From assembly GCF_014490785.1 (NCBI RefSeq), contig NZ_CP051488.1:4526001-4590000 (forward strand): 64,000 nt of DNA, written 5' to 3'. The stretch is from Kosakonia sp. SMBL-WEM22. Lineage in GTDB: Bacteria > Pseudomonadota > Gammaproteobacteria > Enterobacterales > Enterobacteriaceae. Positions 26,458 to 34,219 of the stretch are shown here, in pieces. How positions within the stretch are numbered: position 1 is the first letter of the stretch; each line of letters begins with the position of its first letter. The notes beneath the pieces were generated by a model, which was not told the DNA's origin, searched no databases, and worked only from the letters and a program-made list of their open reading frames with translations. A program made the translations under genes and the position numbers.

Positions 26458-26512
26458 CCGCATCTCCTTGAGAAATTAAGTTTCGGCAGGCGGCGGCGCG
26501 GTGAACGCAGGG

Positions 26513-27340
26513 TTAGCGAGGCGCGGGAGCCGGACGATAGAGCGCCAGCAACTCATCCACTTTTTTACGCGTCCCGCCATTACTGCTGATACTGCGTCGC
26601 ACTTTCACCACGTGCAATTTCGCCTGACTGTACCATTCACGCGTCAGCAGCGTGTCATGGTTGGAAATCAATACCGGGATTCGGTTCTGCACCAGACTCT
26701 CCGCAATCGCGGCAAGATGAGCCTGCTGCTCAAGGGTAAAGCTATTGGTATGGTACGCCGTAAAGTTGGCTGTTGCAGAGAGCGGCGCATAGGGCGGATC
26801 GCAATAAACCACTGAATTCGCATCCGCACGCGCCATGCTTTCGGCATAAGATTCGCAGTAAAAGAAGGCATTCTGCGCTTTTTCTGCAAAGTGATACAAC
26901 TCCGCTTCCGGGAAGTAGGGCTTTTTATAGCGCCCAAACGGCACGTTAAACTCCCCGCGCAGGTTGTAACGGCACAGTCCATTGTAGCCATGCCGGTTGA
27001 GATATAAAAACAGCAGCGCGCGCCGGAACGGCTCCTGGCACTGATTAAACTCCTGACGCAGCTGGTAATAGACTTCGGACTGGTTCACCGCGGGCACAAA
27101 CAGCGCGCGCGCGTGGTGAACATACTCATCAGGCCGATCTTTAACGATGTTATAGAGGCTGATTAAGTCACTGTTGATATCTGCAAGGATATAGCGGGAG
27201 TAGGAGGTGTTGAGAAACACCGAGCCCGCGCCAACGAAAGGCTCGATCAGGCACTCTCCCTTGGGCAAGTGCCTTCCGATATCGTCGAGCAGGGGGTATT
27301 TCCCCCCTGCCCATTTTAGAAAAGCGCGATTCTTTTTCAT
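26513..27340 (-). CDS. dam: Dam, DNA adenine methyltransferase
   Basis: This 275-residue SAM-dependent enzyme methylates adenine in GATC and so guides mismatch repair and replication control. The SAM motif EPFVGAGSVF (about residues 34-43) and the catalytic DPPY in VVYCDPPYAPL (near residue 180) are intact, in the order of alpha-type N6-adenine methylases. FLKWAGGKYPLL at the start is the usual N-terminal loop. It sits between damX and rpe with 67- and 55-bp gaps, as in E. coli, not in a restriction-modification setting. Confidence 0.97.
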   Translation of the reverse strand: MKKNRAFLKWAGGKYPLLDDIGRHLPKGECLIEPFVGAGSVFLNTSYSRYILADINSDLISLYNIVKDRPDEYVHHARALFVPAVNQSEVYYQLRQEFNQCQEPFRRALLFLYLNRHGYNGLCRYNLRGEFNVPFGRYKKPYFPEAELYHFAEKAQNAFFYCESYAESMARADANSVVYCDPPYAPLSATANFTAYHTNSFTLEQQAHLAAIAESLVQNRIPVLISNHDTLLTREWYSQAKLHVVKVRRSISSNGGTRKKVDELLALYRPAPAPR

Positions 27341-27407
27341 GCTGACTGATTACTTACACTCTCTCCGGCTGTGGAGAAAGCTCCGACAGCATCCTGCGCT
27401 TTACACA

Positions 27408-28757
27408 TTACTTAAGATCGGCCTGAACCTGATGCAGCGGCTTCGCCCACGGGTTTTTCGCCTGCACATCCGCTGGCAGCGCGGAGACCGCGCGTTTAGC
27501 ATCATCCTTCGAGGCGTAGACGCCGCTCACCAGCACGTACCACGGCTGGCCGTTACGCGTTGTCTGGTAGACCACGAAGTTTTTCAGGTTCTCTTTCTTC
27601 GCCCATGCATTGAGGTTGTTGTAGTTCGATGAACTGCTCAGCTGCAGGGTGTAGTGGTTGCCCGGTGCCGATTTCAATGCACCGACATTGCCGGTTGAGG
27701 CCGTGCCGCTGGCAGCAGGCGCGCTGCTTGCGGTTGCCGCCGGTGCGGTGGTTTTCGGCTGCGCCGGTTTGGATGCCGCCGTGGACGTTGACGATGATGC
27801 TGTCGACGTTGACGCAGGCGCTTTCACTGGCGCAGAAGCGGTGCTTTCCGTGCGTTTCGGCGGTTGAGCAACCGGGCGGGACTCCGCTTTCGACTCGCTT
27901 TTCGCTACCGGCGTCTTCGCGGTCGGTTTAGGTTCAATCACCATCTGCTTGCGTTCGTTACGCGGCGCCGTTGTGCGGTTTTCACCGGAAGCAGGCTGCT
28001 GATTGCGCGCGGTAGTGGAGTTGCTGTTGCCATTACCATTATGAATCGGTGCAACCGTTGCCGGTTCGGTCGGCAGCGTTGAGCTGGCCGCGCTATCAAG
28101 CTGCGTCTGGCTCTGCGGCTGCGACAGTGCGTTGTTGAGATCGCCCTGCACTTCAACGCGGTTTTGCCCTTCCGGCGTAGCGGACGGCTGGCCTTGCGAC
28201 GGCGTCGAGGAGATCGGCGGCAGCGTCACATCCTGTTGAGCGCCTGCGTTCTGTGCCTGAGACGACGACGCGCCCGGTGCAGGCTGTGCGCCATTTGCCT
28301 GATCGGCAGCGTTGCCGCTGTTACCGGCAGCGTTATCCGTCGCGCCGAGATCAATATTTTTCTCGCCCGACGTGTTTTGTTCGTTGTTAGCAGGCGCGGG
28401 GGATTTCAGCGCAGAGCCAATGCCGATAATCAGCAGCAGTAACACAAGGATACCGACGCCCATCATCAGATACTGGCGGGAGGCTGGCTTCGCAGCGGCA
28501 GCGGCTTTCTTACGCTTACGCGGGCGACGCTCCTGCGGCTCCTCGTCCAGAGCGGCTTCATCTTCTTGATAGCTCTCCTCTTCGCGCTCATCACGCACCC
28601 GGCGCGTACGCGCAGGACGGCGATCGTCGGCATCAACATCAACATCATCAAAGTTGATTTGCGGCTCATCGACACGCTCGGAAGATTGACGAGAACGACC
28701 AGTACGACGATCGCTGGGATCGGGTTTCAGCTCGTCTTCTGGTTTGAATTCATCCAT
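27408..28757 (-). CDS. damX: DamX, SPOR-domain cell division protein
   Basis: This 449-residue protein crosses the inner membrane once. A charged cytoplasmic N-terminus with RPRKRKK is followed by a hydrophobic segment at about residues 95-115 (LMMGVGILVLLLLIIGIG). A long Ala/Ser/Thr/Pro/Gln-rich periplasmic linker follows, and a C-terminal SPOR domain begins at YTLQLSSSSNYNNLNAW. SPOR domains bind denuded septal peptidoglycan, and DamX localises to the divisome. It is somewhat longer than E. coli DamX (428), the extra length lying in the low-complexity linker. Confidence 0.95.
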   Translation of the reverse strand: MDEFKPEDELKPDPSDRRTGRSRQSSERVDEPQINFDDVDVDADDRRPARTRRVRDEREEESYQEDEAALDEEPQERRPRKRKKAAAAAKPASRQYLMMGVGILVLLLLIIGIGSALKSPAPANNEQNTSGEKNIDLGATDNAAGNSGNAADQANGAQPAPGASSSQAQNAGAQQDVTLPPISSTPSQGQPSATPEGQNRVEVQGDLNNALSQPQSQTQLDSAASSTLPTEPATVAPIHNGNGNSNSTTARNQQPASGENRTTAPRNERKQMVIEPKPTAKTPVAKSESKAESRPVAQPPKRTESTASAPVKAPASTSTASSSTSTAASKPAQPKTTAPAATASSAPAASGTASTGNVGALKSAPGNHYTLQLSSSSNYNNLNAWAKKENLKNFVVYQTTRNGQPWYVLVSGVYASKDDAKRAVSALPADVQAKNPWAKPLHQVQADLK

Positions 28758-28844
28758 TTAACACCCCACACAAAGGCGTATGCCACTGATGCATATCGCC
28801 CGAAGTTAAACGCCACGCAGCGCGTGAACAGACCTTTCTTATCG

Positions 28845-29933
28845 TTACGCCTGCTGGCAATCAGCAATAGCGCTAAGTACTACGTCGTGCGACACTCCGC
28901 CGCGAACTTCACTCTTCCCTATGGCCAGCGGAAGCACTAAACGCATCTCTCCCGCTAACACTTTTTTATCGCGCATCATGTGCGGCAGGTATGCCTGCGC
29001 TGTCATTTCACGCGGCCCCTCAACGGGTAAACCGGCGCGTTTCAGCAGCGCTTTGATACGCTGCGTATCTGCTGCGCTAAACTGCCCGAGGCGCTCTGAC
29101 GCGTGTGCCGCCATCACCATCCCGGCAGCAACGGCTTCGCCGTGTAGCCAGTTACCGTAGCCCATCTCCGCCTCAATCGCATGACCGAAGGTATGACCAA
29201 GATTGAGTAAAGCACGCAAGCCATGTTCGCGCTCATCGGCGGCAACGACCTCCGCTTTCAGTTCGCAGCAGCGGCGAATACAGTAAGCCAGCGCGGCGCC
29301 ATCAAGGCGCAACAGAGCGTCCATATTCTCTTCCAGCCAGCTAAAGAACGCGCCGTCGAGAATAATGCCGTATTTGATCACTTCCGCAAGACCGGAGGAG
29401 AGTTCACGGGTAGGAAGGGTTGCAAGGCAGTCGAGATCGACCACAACCGACGCGGGTTGATAAAACGCGCCAATCATGTTTTTGCCAAGGGGGTGGTTTA
29501 CCGCCGTTTTACCGCCAACGGAGGAGTCAACCTGAGAAAGGAGCGTGGTCGGCACCTGAATAAAGCGCACGCCGCGCTGATAGCTGGCCGCAGCAAAACC
29601 GGTCAAATCGCCGATTACGCCGCCGCCGAGCGCGACCAGTGTGGTATCGCGCCCATGTGGTTTTTGCAACAGTGCGGTGAACACCGTGTCCATCACCGCC
29701 AGGCTTTTGTACTGCTCGCCGTCAGGCAGGATCACGCTATCGACATTTACGCCGGCCTGTTCCAGCACGCCACGCACCTTATCAAGGTAGAGCGGTGCCA
29801 GTGTTTCGTTGGTGACCAGCATAACCTGATCACCAGACTTCAGGGGCGCGAAGGAAGCTGGGTCGTTAAACAAACCAGCCGCGATGGTGATAGGGTAACT
29901 ACGTTCCCCGAGAGTAACGGTGATCCTCTCCAT
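28845..29933 (-). CDS. aroB: AroB, 3-dehydroquinate synthase
   Basis: This 362-residue NAD- and zinc-dependent enzyme makes 3-dehydroquinate from DAHP, the second step of the shikimate pathway. Motifs are LPDGEQYKS, ALGGGVIGDLTGFAAASY (NAD binding), QVPTTLLSQVDSSVGGKT and the zinc-binding LNLGHTFGHAIE. The length equals E. coli AroB. It follows aroK by 54 bp, so the two shikimate genes are co-transcribed, with damX 87 bp further on. Confidence 0.97.
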   Translation of the reverse strand: MERITVTLGERSYPITIAAGLFNDPASFAPLKSGDQVMLVTNETLAPLYLDKVRGVLEQAGVNVDSVILPDGEQYKSLAVMDTVFTALLQKPHGRDTTLVALGGGVIGDLTGFAAASYQRGVRFIQVPTTLLSQVDSSVGGKTAVNHPLGKNMIGAFYQPASVVVDLDCLATLPTRELSSGLAEVIKYGIILDGAFFSWLEENMDALLRLDGAALAYCIRRCCELKAEVVAADEREHGLRALLNLGHTFGHAIEAEMGYGNWLHGEAVAAGMVMAAHASERLGQFSAADTQRIKALLKRAGLPVEGPREMTAQAYLPHMMRDKKVLAGEMRLVLPLAIGKSEVRGGVSHDVVLSAIADCQQA

Positions 29934-29987
29934 GACGCGACATCCACCTTAGTTGCTAAAACCTGCAGGCCGTCTATTAAGCCTGAT

Positions 29988-30509
29988 TTAGTTGCTTTCC
30001 AGCATATGAATAATCTGGTTTGCCACCACTTTCGCGCTCTGATCGTCAGTACGAATGGTCACATCGGCAATCTCTTCGTAAAGCGGATTGCGTTCGTCGG
30101 CCAGCGCTTCCAACACTTCACGCGGCGGCGCGTCCACCTGCAGCAGGGGACGTTTTTTATCACGTTGAGTACGAGCCAGCTGCTTCTCGATAGTGGTTTC
30201 CAGATACACCACTACACCGCGGGCGGAGAGACGATTACGGGTTTCGCGGGATTTCACAGAGCCGCCGCCGGTCGCCAGAACGATGCCCTGCTTCTCCGTT
30301 AGCTCATTGATAATCTTTTCCTCGCGATCGCGGAAACCTTCTTCACCTTCAACATCGAAGACCCAGCCCACATCAGCTCCGGTTCGTTTCTCAATCTCTT
30401 GATCAGAATCGTAAAATTCCATATTGAGTTGTTGAGCTAACTGACGCCCAATAGTGCTTTTGCCGGCACCCATAGGCCCAACCAGAAAGATATTGCGTTT
30501 CTCTGCCAT
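29988..30509 (-). CDS. aroK: AroK, shikimate kinase I
   Basis: This 173-residue kinase phosphorylates shikimate. The P-loop is GPMGAGKSTIG (residues 11-21), the shikimate-binding YDSDQEIEKRTG and VFDVEGEEGFRDRE follow, and LATGGGSV is the second substrate loop; KRPLL is the lid. It heads the aroK-aroB-damX-dam run. The 286-bp gap upstream to hofQ is non-coding as far as I can see and should hold the aroK promoters. Confidence 0.97.
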   Translation of the reverse strand: MAEKRNIFLVGPMGAGKSTIGRQLAQQLNMEFYDSDQEIEKRTGADVGWVFDVEGEEGFRDREEKIINELTEKQGIVLATGGGSVKSRETRNRLSARGVVVYLETTIEKQLARTQRDKKRPLLQVDAPPREVLEALADERNPLYEEIADVTIRTDDQSAKVVANQIIHMLESN

Positions 30510-30795
30510 TTTTTCGGTACTACTAAGACTATTCGTTGATGATAAACCCGCTTCGCAAACGTGCGGCGTAGCAGGACATGAACTGAAACCTCATATGCGA
30601 TAGTGCGAGAGTCAGATCGAAAATTATCTCAGTACTCCGGCTTGTTTGGCAACTGAATAAACACGTTATCCCTCTTACCGCCCTTTATTATTCGGAGACC
30701 GCTGACACTCAAATCGGTACTCCTTGTAAGCTAAATCATCTCCCACGTCAAACACCTGGGCCAAGTTACGGCGAAAAAGGGGCGTTACGGCAGAT

Positions 30796-32028
30796 TTAAT
30801 GTACCGCTGCCAGCCTGGGGGTAATAAAGACCACCAGTTCGCGACGCTCCCCCTCTTTTGCGTCCTGGCGAAACAGCCGACCGAAGCCGGGAATAGCCCC
30901 AAGACCCGGAACCTGAGCTCTGCCGTTACGCTTCTTTTGCGAGAAGATGCCACCCAGTGCCAGCGTTTCACCGCTTTTCACCTCTACCACGGTTTCAATC
31001 TCCTGCTTATCAATCGCCAGCGCTTCGCCGCCGGCCTGTTGCAGCACCTGGCCGGGCATATTCTGGCTGATGCGCAACTTCAGGCGAACCCGCCCGTCCG
31101 GCAGCACCGTTGGCGTCACCTCCATGCCCAGCACCGCCTCTTTAAACTCAACTGCCGTATTGCTCTCACCGTTAGCGACCTGGTATGGAATTTCACTCCC
31201 CTGCTTAATGCTTGCGGGCTGCAGATGTGAGGCCAGCAGGCGCGGGCTGGCAATAATCTCCAGCTGCTGCTTTTGCTCAAGCGCAGAGAGCTCCAGCTCA
31301 AGCAGCCGCGCATTAATACTGCCGATATTAAAGCCGATGCGCGTTGTTGCGCTGGCAACGCTATGATCTGCCGCCAGGTTACTCACCTGCCCGCGCGTTG
31401 CGGCAGGCTCCTGCCCGAGCCCCCACTTTACGCCGAGCTCGCGCAGGCTCTTTTCATTAATAGTGACGATCCAGGCAGCCAGTTCGACCTGCTCAACCGG
31501 GATATCCATCTGCGCGACCCACTTCTCCAGCGCAGCGAGGCTCTCTTTATTATCGCGCACCAGTAACCGGTTAAGGCGCGCATCGACGGTGATGGTTCCC
31601 TGGGCACTAATTAACTTCTCAGCGGCTTTTGCCAGCTCGGCGGCGCTCGCATGACGCAGCACAAAGCCGCGCGTCAGCGTTGGCGCGCTCTTTTTACGCC
31701 TTGCCTGCGCCGCCTCCTGCTCTGCCTGCTTCTGCTGTTGCCACGACGCGGTATGCACCAGCCAAATCGCCCCCTGCTGATTCAGGGTCAACCCTGCGCT
31801 GGCGGTGACGGTCTGCATCGCCTGCAACCAGGGTACCTCCGTCAGATTAAGGGAGACCACACCGCTCACCTCCGGCGGGATAACAATGTTCTGCTTTTCC
31901 AGCGTTGCCAGCGCCTGCAGCACCTGCGCCACCGGCACCTCGTCAACGCTCATTGTCACCAGGGCCGTTGCCCTGACGCAGGCCAGCGGCACACTAAAGA
32001 GCATGACGCTCACTATCCATTTTCGCAT
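30796..32028 (-). CDS. hofQ: HofQ, secretin-like outer-membrane protein
   Basis: This 410-residue secretin has a signal peptide (MRKWIVSVMLFSVPLACVRA), N0/N1-type domains (QVLQALATLEKQNIVIPPEVSG; VLRHASAAELAKAAEKL) and the C-terminal secretin domain with the conserved VPGLGAIPGFGRLFR. HofQ/ComE/PilQ relatives form the outer-membrane pore for DNA uptake or type IV pili; in E. coli hofQ is needed to use DNA as a nutrient. It is the last gene of hofMNOPQ, overlapping hofP by 35 bp. Confidence 0.93.
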   Translation of the reverse strand: MRKWIVSVMLFSVPLACVRATALVTMSVDEVPVAQVLQALATLEKQNIVIPPEVSGVVSLNLTEVPWLQAMQTVTASAGLTLNQQGAIWLVHTASWQQQKQAEQEAAQARRKKSAPTLTRGFVLRHASAAELAKAAEKLISAQGTITVDARLNRLLVRDNKESLAALEKWVAQMDIPVEQVELAAWIVTINEKSLRELGVKWGLGQEPAATRGQVSNLAADHSVASATTRIGFNIGSINARLLELELSALEQKQQLEIIASPRLLASHLQPASIKQGSEIPYQVANGESNTAVEFKEAVLGMEVTPTVLPDGRVRLKLRISQNMPGQVLQQAGGEALAIDKQEIETVVEVKSGETLALGGIFSQKKRNGRAQVPGLGAIPGFGRLFRQDAKEGERRELVVFITPRLAAVH

Positions 32029-32341
32029 CCTGAGTTCCTTTTCGTTTCCAGCGCCATGTTGAGGGGGCGCACATCTTCCCTGTCGCTATCTCTGTTTCGT
32101 GCGCTTCGATGGCGGTGACGCGCCATCCCGTGGAAAGCGTGTCCCCCACGCGTACCCGATGCCAGTGCCCGGCTGCATCGCGGATGATGGCCAGCCGTTG
32201 CCCGCCTTCGATAACGCCGTGCAGTTGCCAGGCGCGGAGCTGCATAAGCTGGCAGCGATCCGGCGCGGGCTGAAAAGGATCGCGCATCCCGCACAGCACA
32301 CTGACGATCCCGAGGGTTAAAAGCAGGCGTTTAGGGATCAT
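31994..32341 (-). CDS. hofP: HofP, PilP-like accessory protein of the Hof system
   Basis: This 115-residue protein has a hydrophobic start (LLLTLGIVSVLCG) and the GMRDPFQPAPDRC motif found in PilP-like proteins of pilus/competence clusters. HWHRVRVGDTLSTGWRVTAI is a compact beta domain. The start is ATG at 32341 overlapping the hofO stop, or an ATG two codons earlier. It overlaps hofQ by 35 bp, an unusually long overlap. Sequence conservation with E. coli HofP (134) is low, mainly in the N-terminal third. Confidence 0.8.
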   Translation of the reverse strand: MIPKRLLLTLGIVSVLCGMRDPFQPAPDRCQLMQLRAWQLHGVIEGGQRLAIIRDAAGHWHRVRVGDTLSTGWRVTAIEAHETEIATGKMCAPSTWRWKRKGTQDAKMDSERHAL

Positions 32342-32792
32342 CGGCATGCTCCAGTTGTAGTGTAAAGCGCAGCCCATTTTCGCTGACGGAGAGGGAAAAT
32401 GCCGGGATCCGCATGCCGCGCTCCGCCAGCAGTAAAAAGGTCTCAACAGCCTGCGGCCAGCGGCTTTCCAGCACCAGTTCCCCACCGCCCTGCATCGGCT
32501 GCCAGCGCAAGAGCTGCCGCGCCTGGCCGTGAAAGTCGAGTGGGCTAAAGCGGTATGCTTCTGAGAGTGCAACCTGTTCTTCCGGCGGTGCCAGCGCGCG
32601 AAGCTTTCGCCACTGCGCCTGTCGTTCCGGCTGGAGCACACTCAGCTGGTGGAGCGTAAGGCGTTGCGCATGATTCAGCGGTCGGATGGCGAACCATCCG
32701 ATAAGCAATAAGCCGATACACATTGTGACCAGCCAGCAGACCGCCCGCATGCGAGGCGAAAGGGCAAGCCAGACTTCAGGATTTATCGCCAT
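32331..32792 (-). CDS. hofO: HofO, PilO-like protein of the Hof system
   Basis: This 153-residue bitopic membrane protein has a transmembrane helix at about residues 17-38 (VCWLVTMCIGLLLIGWFAI) and a periplasmic domain. Position and topology match HofO/PilO, which pairs with HofN/PilN in the inner-membrane alignment complex of type IV pilus-like machines. It overlaps hofN by 17 bp and hofP by 11 bp. Function is inferred from cluster order and topology. Confidence 0.82.
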   Translation of the reverse strand: MAINPEVWLALSPRMRAVCWLVTMCIGLLLIGWFAIRPLNHAQRLTLHQLSVLQPERQAQWRKLRALAPPEEQVALSEAYRFSPLDFHGQARQLLRWQPMQGGGELVLESRWPQAVETFLLLAERGMRIPAFSLSVSENGLRFTLQLEHADDP

Positions 32793-33315
32793 CGCTCTGC
32801 TCCCGGCTCAGCTGATAGGTAAACTGCCAGAGCCCCTGCCCATCACGCGAGGTGCTCCCCATCGGCTGAAGGTGAAACCCCGCCAGCTTTTGCAGTCGCG
32901 CCTCGAGCTCTTTGAGGGCGCTAACGGCGCGCGCCAGCCCGTTAATCTCAAGCTGATTCTGCCGCCATTGCAGTTGTGTCAGCCAGGCGTTTTCCGGCAG
33001 CGCGGCTGCAAGCGTGAGCAACGTCTGCCGCCAGGCAGTTGTGACCTGCCGCCGACGCGCTTTCTCCTGCGCCAGCCGCCACTGCTGTAGCCGCAAACGA
33101 TGCGGTTCTTCTTGCGCATGCAGCATTGCCAGCAGGGCCCGATCTGCCGCCAGCCAGAGTGAACCGCTACGCCCGGCCTGCGCGTGCTGCGCGTGCCACA
33201 ATGTGCCCCCCACCGCCAGGCTTACCAGGCTCGCCGCGGCTATTACCACCCAGAAGCGCAAACAGCGCCGCCGCTGAAGCTCTCGCCACGGCATAAAATT
33301 GACCAAAGGACGCAT
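32776..33315 (-). CDS. hofN: HofN, PilN-like protein of the Hof system
   Basis: This 179-residue protein starts MRPLVNFMPWRELQRRR, the cytoplasmic PilN-type peptide (consensus INLLPWRE) that docks on PilM, followed by a transmembrane helix (FWVVIAAASLVSLAVGG, about 22-38) and a helical periplasmic domain. This supports assignment to HofN, the PilN partner of HofM and HofO. Its start overlaps the hofM stop by one base. Confidence 0.87.
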   Translation of the reverse strand: MRPLVNFMPWRELQRRRCLRFWVVIAAASLVSLAVGGTLWHAQHAQAGRSGSLWLAADRALLAMLHAQEEPHRLRLQQWRLAQEKARRRQVTTAWRQTLLTLAAALPENAWLTQLQWRQNQLEINGLARAVSALKELEARLQKLAGFHLQPMGSTSRDGQGLWQFTYQLSREQSDGDKS

Positions 33316-34100
33316 CAGTACCCCCTGGCGATCGCCAGACCTAGCGCAACGGCATAGCGCTGGCTCGCGCCCGGTAGCGGCGGGTGGCGCGACGGCACCG
33401 CGCCCCAGCAGTCAAACTCACCCGCGCCTTCACCACACTGGATGATTTCATCCGCAGGTAGTGCGAGGAGAGCGGCAAGCCGCGTGACATTTTCCGCCTC
33501 TTCGCGCGCCCGCCGTCCCCAGCTCTCTTTTGTCGCCCAAAGCCACTGTCGCTCATCGCACCAGACAAGACAGCGCGCCGGTGCCGCCAGTAAAGGCAGC
33601 AGGGGCTGGAGGGCGCAGGCATCGGGTGTGATGGAGGAGAGGTGGAGTGAAAGCTGCTGCGCGATCTCCAGCAGCGCGGCGATATCCCGGTTCTGAGCGG
33701 CAGTCACTCCGTAGCTTCTGGCGGGCTCATCCTCGGTAAAGTCGAAGCAGAGATCGCTTTGCGCCATCTCCAGTTCGCGCGCCATCGCCTGTGAAACCCA
33801 GCCGGTCAGCGCGGGTTCACGCAGCGTCACCGCCGGGCGCGGCAACTTTCGCTGCAGTGTCTGCCCGGCAGGAAAGGCGATACGTGCGCAGTGGCGCTGC
33901 GGCAAGGCACGACGCCAGGGGCGTAGCGCATCAAGCAGTTGTTCCGGCGCTTTAATCCGCCCCTGAATCACCGTGCCGTCAGGGAGCGGAAGATGCCACC
34001 AGCGGCGCAGCACCCGCCCGTAACGCCCGGCGGAAAGCGCCACGATAAAGACGCCATCCTGTTGAATATGCAAGCCAATTTGCCAGTGCCTGAATGTCAT
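33315..34100 (-). CDS. hofM: HofM, PilM-like actin-fold protein of the Hof system
   Basis: This 261-residue soluble protein resembles PilM, the cytoplasmic actin-like base of type IV pilus systems, most visibly in LREPALTGWVSQAMARELEM and SYGVTAAQNRDIAALLEIA. ATP-site residues are not clear, as expected for diverged HofM. It is first in hofMNOPQ, divergent from mrcA with a 119-bp gap. In E. coli these genes promote growth on DNA as carbon source; whether this strain takes up DNA cannot be told from the sequence. Confidence 0.85.
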   Translation of the reverse strand: MTFRHWQIGLHIQQDGVFIVALSAGRYGRVLRRWWHLPLPDGTVIQGRIKAPEQLLDALRPWRRALPQRHCARIAFPAGQTLQRKLPRPAVTLREPALTGWVSQAMARELEMAQSDLCFDFTEDEPARSYGVTAAQNRDIAALLEIAQQLSLHLSSITPDACALQPLLPLLAAPARCLVWCDERQWLWATKESWGRRAREEAENVTRLAALLALPADEIIQCGEGAGEFDCWGAVPSRHPPLPGASQRYAVALGLAIARGY

Positions 34101-34219
34101 AAATTACGATCTCCTTATCGTCTCGCTGGTGGAGGCTATATCAATGCTCAAGGCTTGCCTTTATACTACCGCGCGGTTGTTTATAAACTGCCCAAGTGAC
34201 TCTGAATGGGAAATCTCCA

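Noticed and set aside
30675..30971. 98-codon frame between aroK and hofQ
   Set aside because: Mostly inside hofQ in another frame; no family or start signal.
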